From NCBI GenBank assembly GCA_950097015.1, contig CATNEN010000005.1, positions 3,029,501 to 3,093,500 of the forward strand: 64,000 nucleotides of DNA, read 5' to 3'. The position numbers were made by a program, and so were the translations under genes. The notes beneath the pieces were generated by a model, which saw only the letters and a program-made list of their open reading frames with translations, searched no databases and was not told where the DNA came from. Shown here one piece after another: positions 34,776-47,154 of the stretch (position 1 is its first letter; every line of letters starts with the position of its first letter). Source of the stretch: Macrostomum hystrix. Lineage: Eukaryota; Platyhelminthes; Macrostomidae.

Positions 34776-37700
34776 ATGACATCTACACTAGACAGCATTC
34801 GCCCGCCACCCACTCTGCCTCCACTGCGTGGCATTTATGCCGGCAAATACAAAGACAGAAATCCTGATTTGAAGACTGTAAGTTGTAAGATACTTTTTAA
34901 AAAGAAATATTTTTTCCTGTTGATGTTTAATTTTTAATGGCTAATTTCACTGCAGGCCGGAATCGTGAGCGATGTCGGAGGTGACACAGCCGTCACTGCC
35001 ACCAAGGATATCGAACGGGTAAACTTGAAATCCTATATCTCAACATTTTACGGTCTGGATAGACATGAGACACAGGAGAGATGAGACACCGGAGAGACGA
35101 GACGAGGGAGAGATGAGACACGGGAGAGATGAGACACGGGAAAGATGAGACACCGGAGAGACGAGACGAGGGAGAGATGAGACACGGGAGAGATGAGACA
35201 CGGGAAAGATGAGACACCGGAGAGACGAGACACGGGAGAGATGAGACACGGGAGAGATGAGACACGGGAGAGATGAGACACGGGAGAGATGAGGCACGGG
35301 AGAGATAATACACGGGAGAGATGAGACACGGGAGAGATGAGACACGGGAAAGATGAGACACCGGAGAGACGAGACGAGGGAGAGATGAGACACGGGAGAG
35401 ATGAGACATGGGAAAGATGAGACACCGGAGAGACGAGTCGAGGGAGAGATGAGATACGGGAGAGATGAGACACGGGAGAGATGAGACATGGGAAAGATGA
35501 GACACGGGAGAGACGAGTCGAGGGAGAGATGAGACACGGGAGAGATGAGACACGGGAGAGATGAGGCACGGGAGAGATGAGACACGGGAGAGATGAGGCA
35601 CGGGAGAGATAATACACGGGAGAGATGAGACACGGGAGAGATGAGACACGGGAAAGATGAGACACCGGAGAGACGAGACGAGGGAGAGATGAGACACGGG
35701 AGAGATGAGACATGGGAAAGATGAGACACCGGAGAGACGAGTCGAGGGAGAGATGAGATACGGGAGAGATGAGACACGGGAGAGATGAGACATGGGAAAG
35801 ATGAGACACGGGAGAGACGAGTCGAGGGAGAGATGAGACACGGGAGAGATGAGACACGGGAGAGATGAGGCACGGGAGAGATAATACACGGGAGAGATGA
35901 GACACGGGAGAGATGAGACACGGGAGAGATGAGGCACGGGAGAGATAATACACGGGAGAGATGAGACACGGGAGAGATGAGGCACGGGAGAGATAATACA
36001 CGGGAGAGATGAGACACGGGAGAGATGAGGCACGGGAGAGATAATACACGGGAGAGATGAGACACGGGAGAGATGAGACACTGGAGTGATAAGACATGGG
36101 AGAGATGAAAATCGCTGGAGAAATAATAGGGGAACAGGAGAGATGAGACACGGGAGAAAATTACACGGGGTTAGTTGCTGCCCTGCTGGCCAAATTGTGT
36201 TATTTTTAAACTACTTTTATCATAATCACTCAGTAGTATGCTTCGAATGTTTCTTAAAATCGTTAATTCTAAAAAATCACTTCGAATTCAGCCCGAATCA
36301 CCGGAGGCGACAAAAAAATTTCATCGCACTTTCCGTTCCGAGCCTGGACAAAGAATCGTTTTCTACGGCAAAGCGCACGACCCGCATCTGCGCTGGGCTG
36401 AGGGCATGACGCACGGTGTCAAGTATCCGCAAGGGTGAGATTGTTGAATACCTTTTTGCCTGTTTTTCTTTCTCCACTTTTTATTTTTACTCTATTTGTT
36501 GAAGTTGTCACTGTTCAACTTTCTCATTCTGTTGCTTACGCTCGTACTTGTCCTCATACCGGTTGATCACCTGTTCTCATTCCGGTCGCTCACCTGTTCT
36601 CATACCTTGTTATACAATTCTCATACCTGTTGCTCGCCTGTTATCATTCCTGTTGCTCACATGTTCTCATACCGGTTGCTCACCTGTTCTCATACGTGTT
36701 GCTCACCTGATCTTATACCTGTTGCTCACCTGATGTTGTACCTGTTGCTCACCTGTTCTCATACCTGTTGCTCACATTTTCTCATTTCTGTTGCTCACCT
36801 GTTCTCCTACCTGTTGCGCACCTGTTCGTTCCGCAGGGAGGGCGCCGGAGGTTTGTTGAACCCGCAGCCGCTGACATTCTATCAGCAGCGCTTCATGGAT
36901 CGCCTGGAGGCGTCCCAGGTGAACGCCAAGAAGCGCCCGTTGGGCCGATGCCCAGACGGTCGAGAGCTGGGGCTGCTGCCGAAGAATTTGGACAAGTCCA
37001 ACACCACCTTCGGCATCACGGTGGAGAAGAGTGAGTTTTTGGTTTCAGATTGTCCCGTTATCAGCAACTGTAGTCGGCATAAAATTCCAAACATTCTAAA
37101 GTGCATTAAATATCCAAGTATTTAAAATAATTCCTAGCCAGTTACAAGTCACATATCCCGAATCAGCTACAGTTATCCGCAAATCAGATACAATTATCCC
37201 CAAATCAGCTACAATTATCCCCAAATCAGATTCAATTATCCCCAAATCAGCTACAATTATCCCCAAATCAGATTAAATTATCCCCAAATCAGCTACAATT
37301 ATCCCCAAATCAGATACAATTATCCCCGAATCAGCTACAGTTATCGAAAAATTAGCTACAATGATCCCAAAATCACCTACAATTATCCCCGAAATCAGCT
37401 ACAATTTATCCCAAAATCAGATACAGTTATCTCTAATTCAGCTGCAATCATCCCAAAATCAGATACAATTATCCCAAAATATGCTACAATTATCCCCAAA
37501 TCAGATATTCTTATATTATATTGAGCAGTAGCTTTTCTTAAAGCATCATTAAAATTCCTTGAAAATTTAAATATTCATGACTAATAACTACGTTAAGCTT
37601 TGCGCACAACATCCCAAAAATATCCCCTATTGTCCGCCACTTCCCCAGTCGGCACAGCCGGTGAGCTACTAAATCCTTCCGCATCGCCGATCGATCTGGC

Positions 37701-40700
37701 AACCGAGGCCGCTGCGGACGCCAACACCTACCTAGTGTCGCACAAGGCGCTTCTATCAGGCGAACAGGCCAGCCGCGGCTATCGCTGGCGACCCGCTGAC
37801 GACGAAGGCGCCAAACGGTGGGGCAAGCCGACGCCGCACGACAACGCCGGCGGTGGCACCCACAAGTGCATGACCTGGATTGGCGACGAGGCGGCCGCGC
37901 GTCGCGAAGCTCTAGTTGAGAAGAGGCTGGACAATTTTTGGGAGAGAACTCAGCCGCAGCTGGGCAAGACGCTTGATCCGTGAGTAGCTATGCTCACTTG
38001 TTCAGATTTATCCTCAAGTTCAGATGAATCCACAAATAAAAATTAATATTTATCCCAAAATTCTTTTCTATCCCGAAATTATTTTTATCCCAAAATTCAT
38101 ATTTATCCCAAAATTCATATTCATCTCAAAATTCATATTTATCCTAAAATTCATATTTATCCCAAAATTCATATTTATCCCAAAAAGTCATATTTATCCT
38201 AAAATTCATATTTATCCCAAAATTCATATTTATCCCAAAAATTCATATTTATCCTAAAATTCATATTTATCCCAAAAATTCATATTATTAAAATCTTCCA
38301 CTCCCCTATCCAGCATCAAGGACACCATGAAGGTGCCGCAGGATCACACCTTCGGTGTGCTGCACAAGCCGGATCCGTACGGCGTTGGCGACCTCCTTCA
38401 CGGCCGAGCTCCAAAGCACTTCCTCCGGGGCCAGGACCGCAGGAGAGCACTGGTTGCTGCGCTCAGAACCCAGCTCAAGACCATGAACTACGAGAGATTC
38501 AAGGACCTAGCCGATGCGTTCCGATTCTACGACAAGTCCGGCTCCGGGAAGCTCAGCGCTGACGACATTCGCAGAGCCTGCCGCGAGATGAGCGTGCCGT
38601 TGGATGACTCCCTGCTGGAGCAGCTGATCGACTTCTGCGACGTTGACAGGGACGGCTTCATCGACTACAATGAGTTTGCAAACTTCCTGAACTGGCGGGA
38701 CCTCAGTGAGTTGACTGTTCATGAATCCTCCTTTCTCATATTCCAAACTGTAGAATCCCCATCCCTGATATCCCAAACTGTAGAATCCCCATCTTTGATA
38801 TCCCAAACTGTAGAATCCTCATCTCTGATATCCCAAACTGTAGAATCCTCATCTTTGATATCCCAAACTGTAGAATCCTCATCTTTGATATCCCAAACTG
38901 TAGAATCCTCATCTCTGATATCCCAAACTGTAGAATCCTCATCTCTGATATCCCAAACTGTAGAATCCTCATCTCTGATATCCCAAACTGTAGAATCCTC
39001 ATCTCTGATATCCCAAACTGTAGAATCCTCATCTCTGATATCCCAAACTGTAGAATCCTCATCTCTGATATCCCAAACTGTAGAATCCTCATCTTTGATA
39101 TCCCAAACTGTAGAATCCTCATCTCTGATATCCCAAACTGTAGAATCCTCATCTCTGATATCCCAAACTGTAGAATCCTCATCTCTGATATCCCAAACTG
39201 TAGAATCCTCATCTCTGATATCCCAAACTGTAGAATCCTCATCTTTGATATCCCAAACTGTAGAATCCTCATCTCTGATATCCCAAACTGTAGAATCCTC
39301 ATCTCTGATATCCCAAACTGTAGAATCCTCATCTCTGATATCCCAAACTGTAGAATCCACATTTCTGATAACCCAAACTGTAGAATCCTCATCTTTGATA
39401 TCCCAAACTGTAGAATCCACATTTCTGATAACCCAAACTGTAGAATCCTCATCTCTGATATCCCAAACTGTAGAATCCTCATCTTTGATATCCCAAACTG
39501 TCGAATCCTCATCTTTGATATCCCAAACTGTAGAATCCTCATCTTTGATATCCCAAACTGTAGAATCCTCATCTCTGATATCCCAAACTGTAGAATCCTC
39601 ATCTCTGATATCCCAAACTGTAGAATCCTCATCTCTGATATCCCAAACTGTAGAATCCACATTTCTGATAACCCAAACTGTAGAATCCTCATCTTTGATA
39701 TCCCAAACTGTAGAATCCACATTTCTGATAACCCAAACTGTAGAATCCTCATCTCTGATATCCCAAACTGTAGAATCCTCATCTTTGATATCCCAAACTG
39801 TAGAATCCTCATCTCTCATATCCCAAACTGTAGAATCCTCATCTTTGATATCCCAAACTGTAGAATCCACATTTCTGATAACCCAAACTGTAGAATCCTC
39901 ATCTCTGATATCCCAAACTGTAGAATCCTCATCTTTGATATCCCAAACTGTAGAATCCTCATCTCTGATATCCCAAACTGTAGAATCCACATTTCTGATA
40001 ACCCAAACTGTAGAATCCTCATCTTTGATATCCCAAACTGTAGAATCCTCATCTCTGATATCCCAAACTGTAGAATCCTCATCTCTGATATCCCAAACTG
40101 TAGAATCCTCATCTCTGATATCCCAAACTGTAGAATCCACATTTCTGATAACCCAAACTGTAGAATCCTCATCTTTGATATCCCAAACTGTAGAATCCAC
40201 ATTTCTGATAACCCAAACTGTAGAATCCTCATCTCTGATATCCCAAACTGTAGAATCCTCATCTTTGATATCCCAAACTGTAGAATCCTCATCTCTCATA
40301 TCCCAAACTGTAGAATCCTCATCTTTGATATCCCAAACTGTAGAATCCACATTTCTGATAACCCAAACTGTAGAATCCTCATCTCTGATATCCCAAACTG
40401 TAGAATCCTCATCTTTGATATCCCAAACTGTAGAATCCTCATCTCTGATATCCCAAACTGTAGAATCCACATTTCTGATAACCCAAACTGTAGAATCCTC
40501 ATCTTTGATATCCCAAACTGTAGAATCCTCATCTTTGATATCCCAAACTGTAGAATCCCCCATCCCTGATGGTATAATTCCAATCTTTAAAATTCCATTT
40601 GAGGAATCATGATTTTTTATCCTGAACTATTGTATAGCTTTTGACATTCAAACGTGGTAAATAAAGGAAATAATCTTTCTTTTCTACTTACAGTAAGCTG

Positions 40701-42075
40701 CTCAGGTCCAAATTTTTATGGCTTAGCATGTTAAATCCAATATTAAATTCAATTGTATCGAAACTAGAAAATTTCTATAGAGTCACCTTCTGACTCAGAC
40801 TAATTAGGGCTGGGCTGGGTTGCTCGTGTTTCTTTACCGAAGCAATTTTCTGCTTTCGCGCAGATCAAGCCAAGATGTAGCCTTCTGCAGCGCATGCAAC
40901 TCTGTTGACTCCGGGGCTCTTGCTTAAAGAGAGCATTGCTTCCGCAATTAACTGGATTTGACTAGTAGATAAAAAATTTACGAAAAAATCTTGATTGGCT
41001 TAATTGGGGCTTATAATATTTACTGTGCAGTGAGCAGTGCCTTGGCCTTGGCCTAGTTCAGTTTTGTAGGGCAATACTTTTTTGGCGGATTTGAACTGAA
41101 TAAGAACCAGTCTAACAGGTGAAAAGCCTGCCTGACCCATCTACCCACTGACCCATCTACCCACTGACCCATCTACCCACTGACCCATCTACCCAGTGAC
41201 CCATCTACCCACTGACAAATCTACCCACTGACCCATCTACCCACTGATCCATCTACCCACTGACCCATCTACCCACTGACCCATCTACCCACTGACTCAT
41301 CTACCCAGTGACCCATCTACCCACTGACCCATCTACCCACTGACCCATCTACCCACTGACCCATCTACCCACTGACCCATCTACCCACTGACCCATCTAC
41401 CCACTGACCCATCTACCCACTGACTAATTAACTGACCCACAAAATCCCACAGGTGTTCGCTCCCAGTCGGACTACGGCAAGCCTACGTTAGACTGCGAAA
41501 CCCGCCTCACTCGCCAAATCGACGCTTCCATCGCCGCCCACAAGACCACGAACAGCATGTACTCGGCCGCAGTTGGTCGCTACGATCCCAACAGGTTTCG
41601 AACCTACGGCTGCGCCACCATCAGGTCGGACTTGCCAGCACCCGCTGTTCGCAGCGTCTCGGACCGGAGGGCCTACGGCAACGAGGGCGACGCTGCGGCC
41701 TGTCTTAACCCCACCATCTTCACGCTGCACGGCGTTTTTGAGCACGATCTCAAAGCGCCGAGAACAGCGCAGGAGGTAACGTACTTGGGAGATCAAGTAG
41801 AAGAATATTGTTGTGTGAATTAGTGGGATCTTGACAGAATCTTGACTGAAGATCAGAATGGATAACATTTCTAGCCCCACCCCACGCCGCAGATCTCTTC
41901 GCTGTTCTCAGCCGCCGGCATCAATCTGGACTCCGGTCTCGTTCGCCGAGCCTTCGAACTGGCTGGGGCTGATCGTCTCGGCGTAGATGATTTTCGACGC
42001 GTCTGGGCCAGGGCAGCCGCTGAAGAGGTGGCCGCGGCTGAGGACGAACGGGCCAGCAAGGGCGGCTGCTGCTAG
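34776..42075 (+). CDS. EFHB: EF-hand domain family member B (cilia/flagella-associated protein 21)
   Basis: Eight exons: 34776-34877, 34956-35018, 36292-36434, 36837-37030, 37649-37979, 38314-38705, 41453-41775 and 41893-42075, giving 576 residues with matching phases throughout. Family features: RIVFYGKAHDP in exon 3; an EF-hand pair in exon 6, the first loop DKSGSGKLSADD with Asp in place of Glu at position 12, the second canonical DVDRDGFIDYNE; and the exon 7 segment YGCATIRSDLPAP, SDRRAYGNEGDA, PTIFTLHGVFEHD. Exon 8 looks like a degenerate EF-hand pair. EFHB/CFAP21 is a luminal protein of ciliary doublet microtubules and has also been linked to calcium entry (family knowledge). It lacks the long N-terminal extension of the human protein. 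Introns 2-6 carry arrays; the 78- and 117-bp introns 1 and 7 do not. Confidence 0.94.
35060..36165. repeat. 16-bp tandem array, EFHB intron 2
   Basis: About 68 copies of GAGACACGGGAGAGAT with point variants (GAGACACCGGAGAGAC, GAGACGAGGGAGAGAT, GAGGCACGGG, AATACACGGG). Blocks of about 300 bp recur. The same motif reappears reverse-complemented at 48750-49445. Confidence 0.96.
36540..36832. repeat. ~23-bp tandem array, EFHB intron 3
   Basis: About 12 degenerate copies of CTGTTGCTCACCTGTTCTCA plus TAC, pyrimidine-rich and directly abutting the exon 4 acceptor (CCGCAG), so it also supplies the polypyrimidine tract. Confidence 0.9.
37160..37505. repeat. ~22-bp tandem array, EFHB intron 4
   Basis: About 15 copies of AATCAGCTACAATTATCCCC plus AA, with an ATCAGATACAATT variant alternating. 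Confidence 0.92.
38040..38290. repeat. 18-bp tandem array, EFHB intron 5
   Basis: About 13 copies of AAAATTCATATTTATCCC, ending some 20 bases before the exon 6 acceptor. Confidence 0.92.
38735..40560. repeat. 30-bp tandem array, EFHB intron 6, with an exact 480-bp duplication
   Basis: About 61 copies of GATATCCCAAACTGTAGAAT plus CCTCATCTCT. The segments 39541-40020 and 40021-40500 are identical line by line, a recent 16-unit tandem duplication. The unit has no stop in several frames, so exon 6 (donor at 38705/38706) would read through to a stop at 40612 if the intron were kept. Confidence 0.97.
40561..41134. other. Non-repetitive part of EFHB intron 6
   Basis: AT-rich, no exon recognised; sits between the 30-bp and 16-bp arrays of the same intron. 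Confidence 0.45.
41135..41437. repeat. 16-bp tandem array, EFHB intron 6 (second array)
   Basis: About 19 copies of CCATCTACCCACTGAC, ending about 15 bases before the exon 7 acceptor. Confidence 0.95.
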
Positions 42076-42173
42076 AGTACAGATGTAATTGATTCCAGCT
42101 TTGAATTCGCGCGAAGAAAAACAAATGTAACAACTTAGTTTTTTATTATATTAAAAAAATCGTATTGCAGATC

Positions 42174-42187
42174 AATAAATTAATAAA
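42174..42187 (+). promoter_or_regulatory. Candidate EFHB polyadenylation signals
   Basis: AATAAA at 42174 and again at 42182, about 100 bases after the stop codon at 42075. Confidence 0.55.
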
Positions 42188-43580
42188 ATTTTAAACGCGA
42201 ATTCCATTTTTTTGCTTAAAAAATCACAATGCCAGTACCAGTTAAATGAAAGTCGACGTTCAGTTTTATTATAACTCTTGACTCGTCCACTTTGCTAAAT
42301 AAAATGTTTTTAATAAAGTTCATTTGATGGCCTTTTAGTTCATCTCGGCTCCTACAGATTGGTATATGCTATATATGTTAATATGACGAAAATTAAAATA
42401 GGTCATAATAACAAAAAAACTTTAAAAAAATATTTAAGATTATATGCCATTATCTTAAAGCAACATACTATTTTTTGCTTTTGCTCCTGTTTAGTAAAGA
42501 TAATTGTACGGACGCAAAGAAAATATTTTCTAAAATAACCACCGTCAAATTCTTATTTTGTTCAATTTTATCTATCCTCTTATCGCATTGGCAAACAAGG
42601 TGAAAATTCGTGGCTGGTATATTGTTTTTTAAGCTAATAATGTTTCACAAACTTGATATAAACGGATGTAGATTACTAAAATATTTCTCAATTCTTAAAA
42701 GGAAGTCTATGAAATTACAATTTACTTTGTGAAAATGAAGATTCTAAATTTTAATCGACTGTGGAGATTTCTTTTGTGTATTAAAGAAGTGTCAACAAAC
42801 ACAAACACAATGAAATGTTCTTCAATTTAAAAATAATTTTTTTAATTTTAAGATTTAAAAAATCGTAAAAAATGTAGGAGAAAGTTTTTTGAGCGTTTGG
42901 TGACCGACTGTACTTCATTGCATAATTCGTAAATGAACTTTTTAAGTTGTAGATCTGAAGGTCGCGTCCTATCACGCTTACGTAGCGTGACGAATTGTCA
43001 AATTGAATAATTATACCAGAATATACAAGTGTACATCACGTGACTCTGTTGTACGGAAGCTATCGCATAATAGATCACGTGGCGCAAAGATTATTTCATC
43101 GAAAGCATTGCGTTACGTGATGTTTTGGCATCGAGTGCTAAGCCCTGCGGTGCATAAATAAGATTTAAGACGATAACAGAACGTTTATAATGGATGCGCA
43201 ACAATTCTAACAAAATAGCGAAGCAGGTGATCCAGAAAACCTACGTGTTTTACTCGTACTTATTTGCATAGCGACCAACTAGATTTTCGACTTCAATTTA
43301 TTGAAGTGAACAAATAAATTATTTATTAACAAAAAGTTACTTTAATAATCAACAAACCGTGTACAATAATGAAAATCGATAATGCTGTTTTTATTGGCAG
43401 TTTTAATCAGTGTTATCTGGAGCCCAAATGGTCTAATAAACAATTTAATCGATTTTAATTTTAGGTCGCGTTCTAATTCCGAGGCAAATTCAATAAAATA
43501 TTTTAATATCACAATAGCAGAACACAAACATCAAGGATAAATTGCACAGAATTCAATAAAGCTTGGGATGTCTCAGCCTT
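42188..43580. other. AT-rich DNA between convergent EFHB and PTP-like genes
   Basis: No gene or array. Two CACGTG hexamers (about 43037 and 43078) and a short hairpin (CACGC-N7-GCGTG near 42973) are visible. Their location between two 3' ends gives no clear regulatory reading. Confidence 0.5.
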
Positions 43581-46500
43581 TCAAACAGAGTTTCGCTTCA
43601 TCAGACACGCATACGCATGCAGGCAGCGCATGAGGAAGAGGTACTGCGCCTCGCTGCCCAGCGCCAGGGGACACTGGCGCCTTAGGCCGGCCGCCAGGCG
43701 AAGGAGGTCACACGAGGCCGAGCCTCCGCCGCGTTCAGCCGAATCCGAGAGCCGAGTTCGTCTGGCCGCAAGCAGCAGCAGCGGCAGCAGGCTGGCGGCT
43801 GAGTGGCCGCGGCCAACGGCAGCCGAAGGAGCCGACGATGTCGCAGTCAGGTGCTGATCGGCGCAGGCTCGTGAGAAGCGAACGAATTCGGAGATCGAAG
43901 CTGGAATATCGCCGCCATCTGGACTGGAGTTCAGTCGGCCTGCGAACTGACAGACGCGAAGACGCTTGCTGAGGTTGGTGTCCAAGCAGTGGATAGTTGC
44001 AGTGACCAGGGTGTGACACGGAAAGCTGCTGCGTTCCCAGCCCACCAGATGGAAGCGAGAAGATGATGACGATGGCGTTGACTTAAAAGATGTGTTCTCC
44101 GATGGCGTTGGCGGCGATGCTGTGTGCTCCGACGGCGTTGACGTCGATGCTGTGTGTTCCGACGGCGGTGACGTCGATGCTGTGTGCTCCGACGGCGTTG
44201 ACGTCGATGCTGTGTGTTCCGACGGCGGTGACGTCGATGCTGTGTGCTCCGATGGCGTTGACGTCGATGCTGTGTGCTCCGACGGCGTTGACGTCGATGC
44301 TGTGTGCTCCGATGGCGTTGACGTCGATGTTATGTGCTCCGACGGCGTTGACGTCGATGCTGTGTGCTCCGATGGCGTTGGCAGCGATGTTGTGTGCTCC
44401 GACGGCGTTGACGTCGATGCTGTGTGCTCCGACGGCGTTGACGTCGATGTTGTGTGCTCCGACGGCGTTGACGTTGATGCTGTGTGCTCCGACGGCATTG
44501 ACGTTGATGCTGTGTGCTCCGACGGCATTGACGTTGATGCTGTGTGCTCTGATTGAATAGACCTCGATGTTGAGAGGTTGGCTGGCGATGTATTCACCGA
44601 TGTTAGCTCTAACGGCGAAGTCGATGGTGACGTCAGCTCTGATGCCGAACGCATCTTTGGAACGTACGGCCGGCAGAGTCGATCCACAAAGCCGGGATCC
44701 AAAGACACAACGACTCCGTCGCAGGCCCAAATCAGTTCAAGGATTCGTTCGTCTGTGACGACATTCGGACAAGAGTTGGCCAACACGAAGGCCAGTCCAG
44801 CCTCTGAGAGTGTCATGTCGCCAACGCGGTAAAATGCGCCTGGATCACCGCCAACAGGGTCGCCAAGGCGAGCGAATTGTCGACGAGCCTCGGCTTCGTC
44901 CACGTCGCCGACAGCGCGAAATCGTGTCAAACGCGAGGGCAGAGCACTATCACCATTCTCGTCGCCTTTCGTGCTGCAACTATCGTCTTCATCGTCGTCG
45001 GCATTGTAGGCAAGGTTCAGCCAGCCGATGCTTGATATTCGTGGCTTCGCTGGCAGCGGAGGGCCAACAATCCAGCTGGCTGCGGAAGAATTCGCATCGT
45101 TGCTGTTTCTACTGGCCGCACTCAAGCCCGCCGCGTTTCGTCTTCTTGGCTGTGGCTCGTCACTTCTCGAGTGTCGCTGCTGTCTGTCAGCGTGGGAGCG
45201 CAGCTGCGGCTCTTCCGTTGTGCGCCTGAGTTCAGAGTTATTTGTGATCGTTTTCAAATCGTTTTTATCGTTTTCAAATCATGTGCTGGCACCCTTCAAT
45301 TCACCCACCTCACACCCTAGCTTTCAATACGCACAATTCCTAACCCCCGTCATGCACCCACCTCAAGCCATAGCTCTTCACACACTTAATTCCTACCCCC
45401 CGGCACGCACCCACCTCAAGCCATAGCTCTTCACACACTCAATTCCTAACCCACCGGCACGCACCCACCTCAAGCCATAGCTCTTCACACGCTCAATTCC
45501 TAACCCCGGCACGCACTCACCTCAAGCCATAACTCTTGACACGCTTAATTCCTAACCATCAAGTACGACCTATCTTCACATATTAAGGCTGATGGCTATT
45601 AAAGGCTATTGTAGCTAGGTAAAGACAGAAGACAGTTCTTACGTTGTAGGATACTGCTGAAGTTGAATATACTGCTGCTGCTGTTGCTGCTGTCGCTCTA
45701 GCTCCTTCATCTGGCGCCTTTTGACTAGCAAAACAGCCGCTAGGACAATGCAGCAAATTAAAGCGATAAAAACCATGGCTGACACTATGGCCGCTATCTC
45801 GCCTCCAGCTTGTGTCGAATGAGCGGGGGACGGACAACTGCCGTTGCCATCTACGTCGCAGTCAGCGCGCGCCCAGACAGTGGCATTGAGTCTGGCACAG
45901 TCCTCTAAGCCTTCCAGAGCTTTAATGCTTGCCATTAGGAGAGCGGCTTCGTGGTGGAAAGCCATCCTATTAGCTTGGCTGGGCGGTCGGCCCTTGACCG
46001 AGTGCAAATCCATTTGAATCAGATACACCGAAGCCTTGTTCACACCTCCGCTGCCTGAAATGGCATTTAAAAAAATCCCTCAGTCCTCAAAAAATTGACA
46101 CCCGCCTCACTCTGCCGTCTTCCCTACGCCTGATTTTCATTGGCTGAAATTTTCATTGGCGCCTGTACTAGTTCACCAGCCTCAACTCCTCCGGTTTTCA
46201 TTGGCTGACAGATTTTATTCTATTTCAAATGTACGTATTAGATCAAATGTACATAGGGTTCCACAAATCACCTTGAATAAGTCCGCCACTGACAGCGAGA
46301 CAAGCGATTGTTGATTCTGGTTGAGCTTCCAGCTCCGACTGGCACATCCGCATGCCATGCTGACGTGTCAGATGACTAGCACTGGAATTGATACTTCTCC
46401 ACACGGCTGGCAGATAGTCTATGGCAAATGTGTCTCCGTGAGATGGCGGACAGTCGAATCTGAGTCGAATGCTTCTATCGAGCTCAAAAGTAGCCAATTG

Positions 46501-46599
46501 AGCTCGAATATGAGTTGGCTGGCAGCCAACTAGACAGATGAGCAATAAGCTCAGGGGCACCAGTTTGAGCCATTGTGAAGTTCTGGGCACCATTTTCAT
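43581..46599 (-). CDS. Single-pass receptor-like protein with a catalytically dead PTP-type domain and an S/T-rich 10-residue repeat
   Basis: Minus-strand exons 46599-46272, 46054-45643 and 45225-43581 give 794 residues (phases 1 and 2 agree). A signal peptide (LKLVPLSLLLICLVGC) starts the chain. The ectodomain of about 160 residues has Cys residues and NxS/T sites. The membrane segment at about 196-220 (IAAIVSAMVFIALICC) is followed by KRRQ and poly-Gln. The cytosolic part aligns by eye with receptor PTP domains: LIWACDGVVVSLDP like the MVWE..IVMLT segment, CRPYVPK like C.QYWP, SPDGGDIP like WPDHGVP, and SAPSAAVGRGH in place of HCSAGVGRTG, then SEAQYLFLMRCLHAY. The nucleophile Cys is Pro (about 713) while V-G-R is kept, so phosphatase activity is not expected. 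An S/T-rich repeat (residues about 470-626) is inserted inside the fold. An IA-2-like role is possible but not shown. An upstream in-frame ATG at 46722 is less likely because it hides the signal peptide. Confidence 0.72.
44090..44560. repeat. 30-bp exonic tandem array in the PTP-like gene
   Basis: About 16 copies. On the coding (minus) strand each unit encodes a 10-residue block such as PSEHTASTST. The length is a multiple of three, so copy-number change keeps frame. The array is also open in other frames, giving shadow ORFs on both strands that are not genes. Confidence 0.95.
45330..45560. repeat. ~60-bp tandem array, PTP-like intron 2
   Basis: About 3.5 copies of a unit containing CACCCACCTCAAGCCATAGC and CACTCAATTCCTAACCC. 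Confidence 0.85.
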
Positions 46600-47154
46600 G
46601 CTAAAATCACTCTGGTTTAGACTTCTCTTACAGAACAATTTAAAATTTCGCTGTTTTTGCTCTATATAGCTTTTTTTCCTGGCCAATTTATCTAGAAAAT
46701 GAAAATGCTCACCTTGTGCCATGCATTCGAAGTCAACATGACTTTTGATAAGACTCTCTGCTGCCTAAACTAAAAGGAAGGTCTCATGATAGGATAGCGA
46801 CGCGGTGTGTGGAGCTAAAAAGAAATAAAAAAAGATAAAATGTTAGCTTCAATGCACTTACAGAAACTTTTAATAAATCACCATTCAGATAAGATCTGTA
46901 AAAACTAGAAGAGAGCTGGCTGAACACTTTTACTGAATCCGTTGGAGCAATAAAAAACACTCCTATTAATAGCCATTGCGGGTGAAAATATTTTGACTCA
47001 TTGCGTAACTTGCTCAAGTCCGAGCTTTTATTACATTCGTGTTATAGTTCAAAAGTGCTTTTATTTCCAGTGGCCAGATCTTAGGTCAGGTGGTCAAGGG
47101 CGAAACGGTAGTAACTGAGACACTAGCACTAAAGTCCAAGGTCTCCCCGGCGAG
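46600..47154. other. Upstream region of the PTP-like gene
   Basis: Likely 5' UTR and promoter of the minus-strand gene; no further exon recognised. Frames at 46243-46722 (beyond 46599) and 46784-47017 show no domain. Confidence 0.4.

Noticed and set aside
34513-34937. Small frames upstream of EFHB
   Set aside because: They overlap on both strands and show no conserved feature; one contains the true EFHB exon 1 in its own frame.
34993-36151. Three overlapping minus-strand open frames of 340-370 codons (SHLSRVSSLPCLIS type)
   Set aside because: They are frames of the 16-bp EFHB intron 2 array. Because 16 is not a multiple of three the frame cycles through the same peptide in all phases, which simply reflects a stop-free unit.
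38719-40583. Long minus-strand frames (DSTVWDIRDE and MRILQFGISE types)
   Set aside because: Reverse-strand reading of the EFHB 30-bp array; no domain, no splice logic and antisense to a well-supported gene.
42960-43130. E-box cluster (CACGTG) as a clock-controlled promoter
   Set aside because: It lies between the 3' ends of two convergent genes and only two perfect sites are present.
43630-45426. Plus-strand frames over the PTP-like gene
   Set aside because: Antisense shadows of a GC-rich coding exon; the minus frame has matching splice phases and family similarity.
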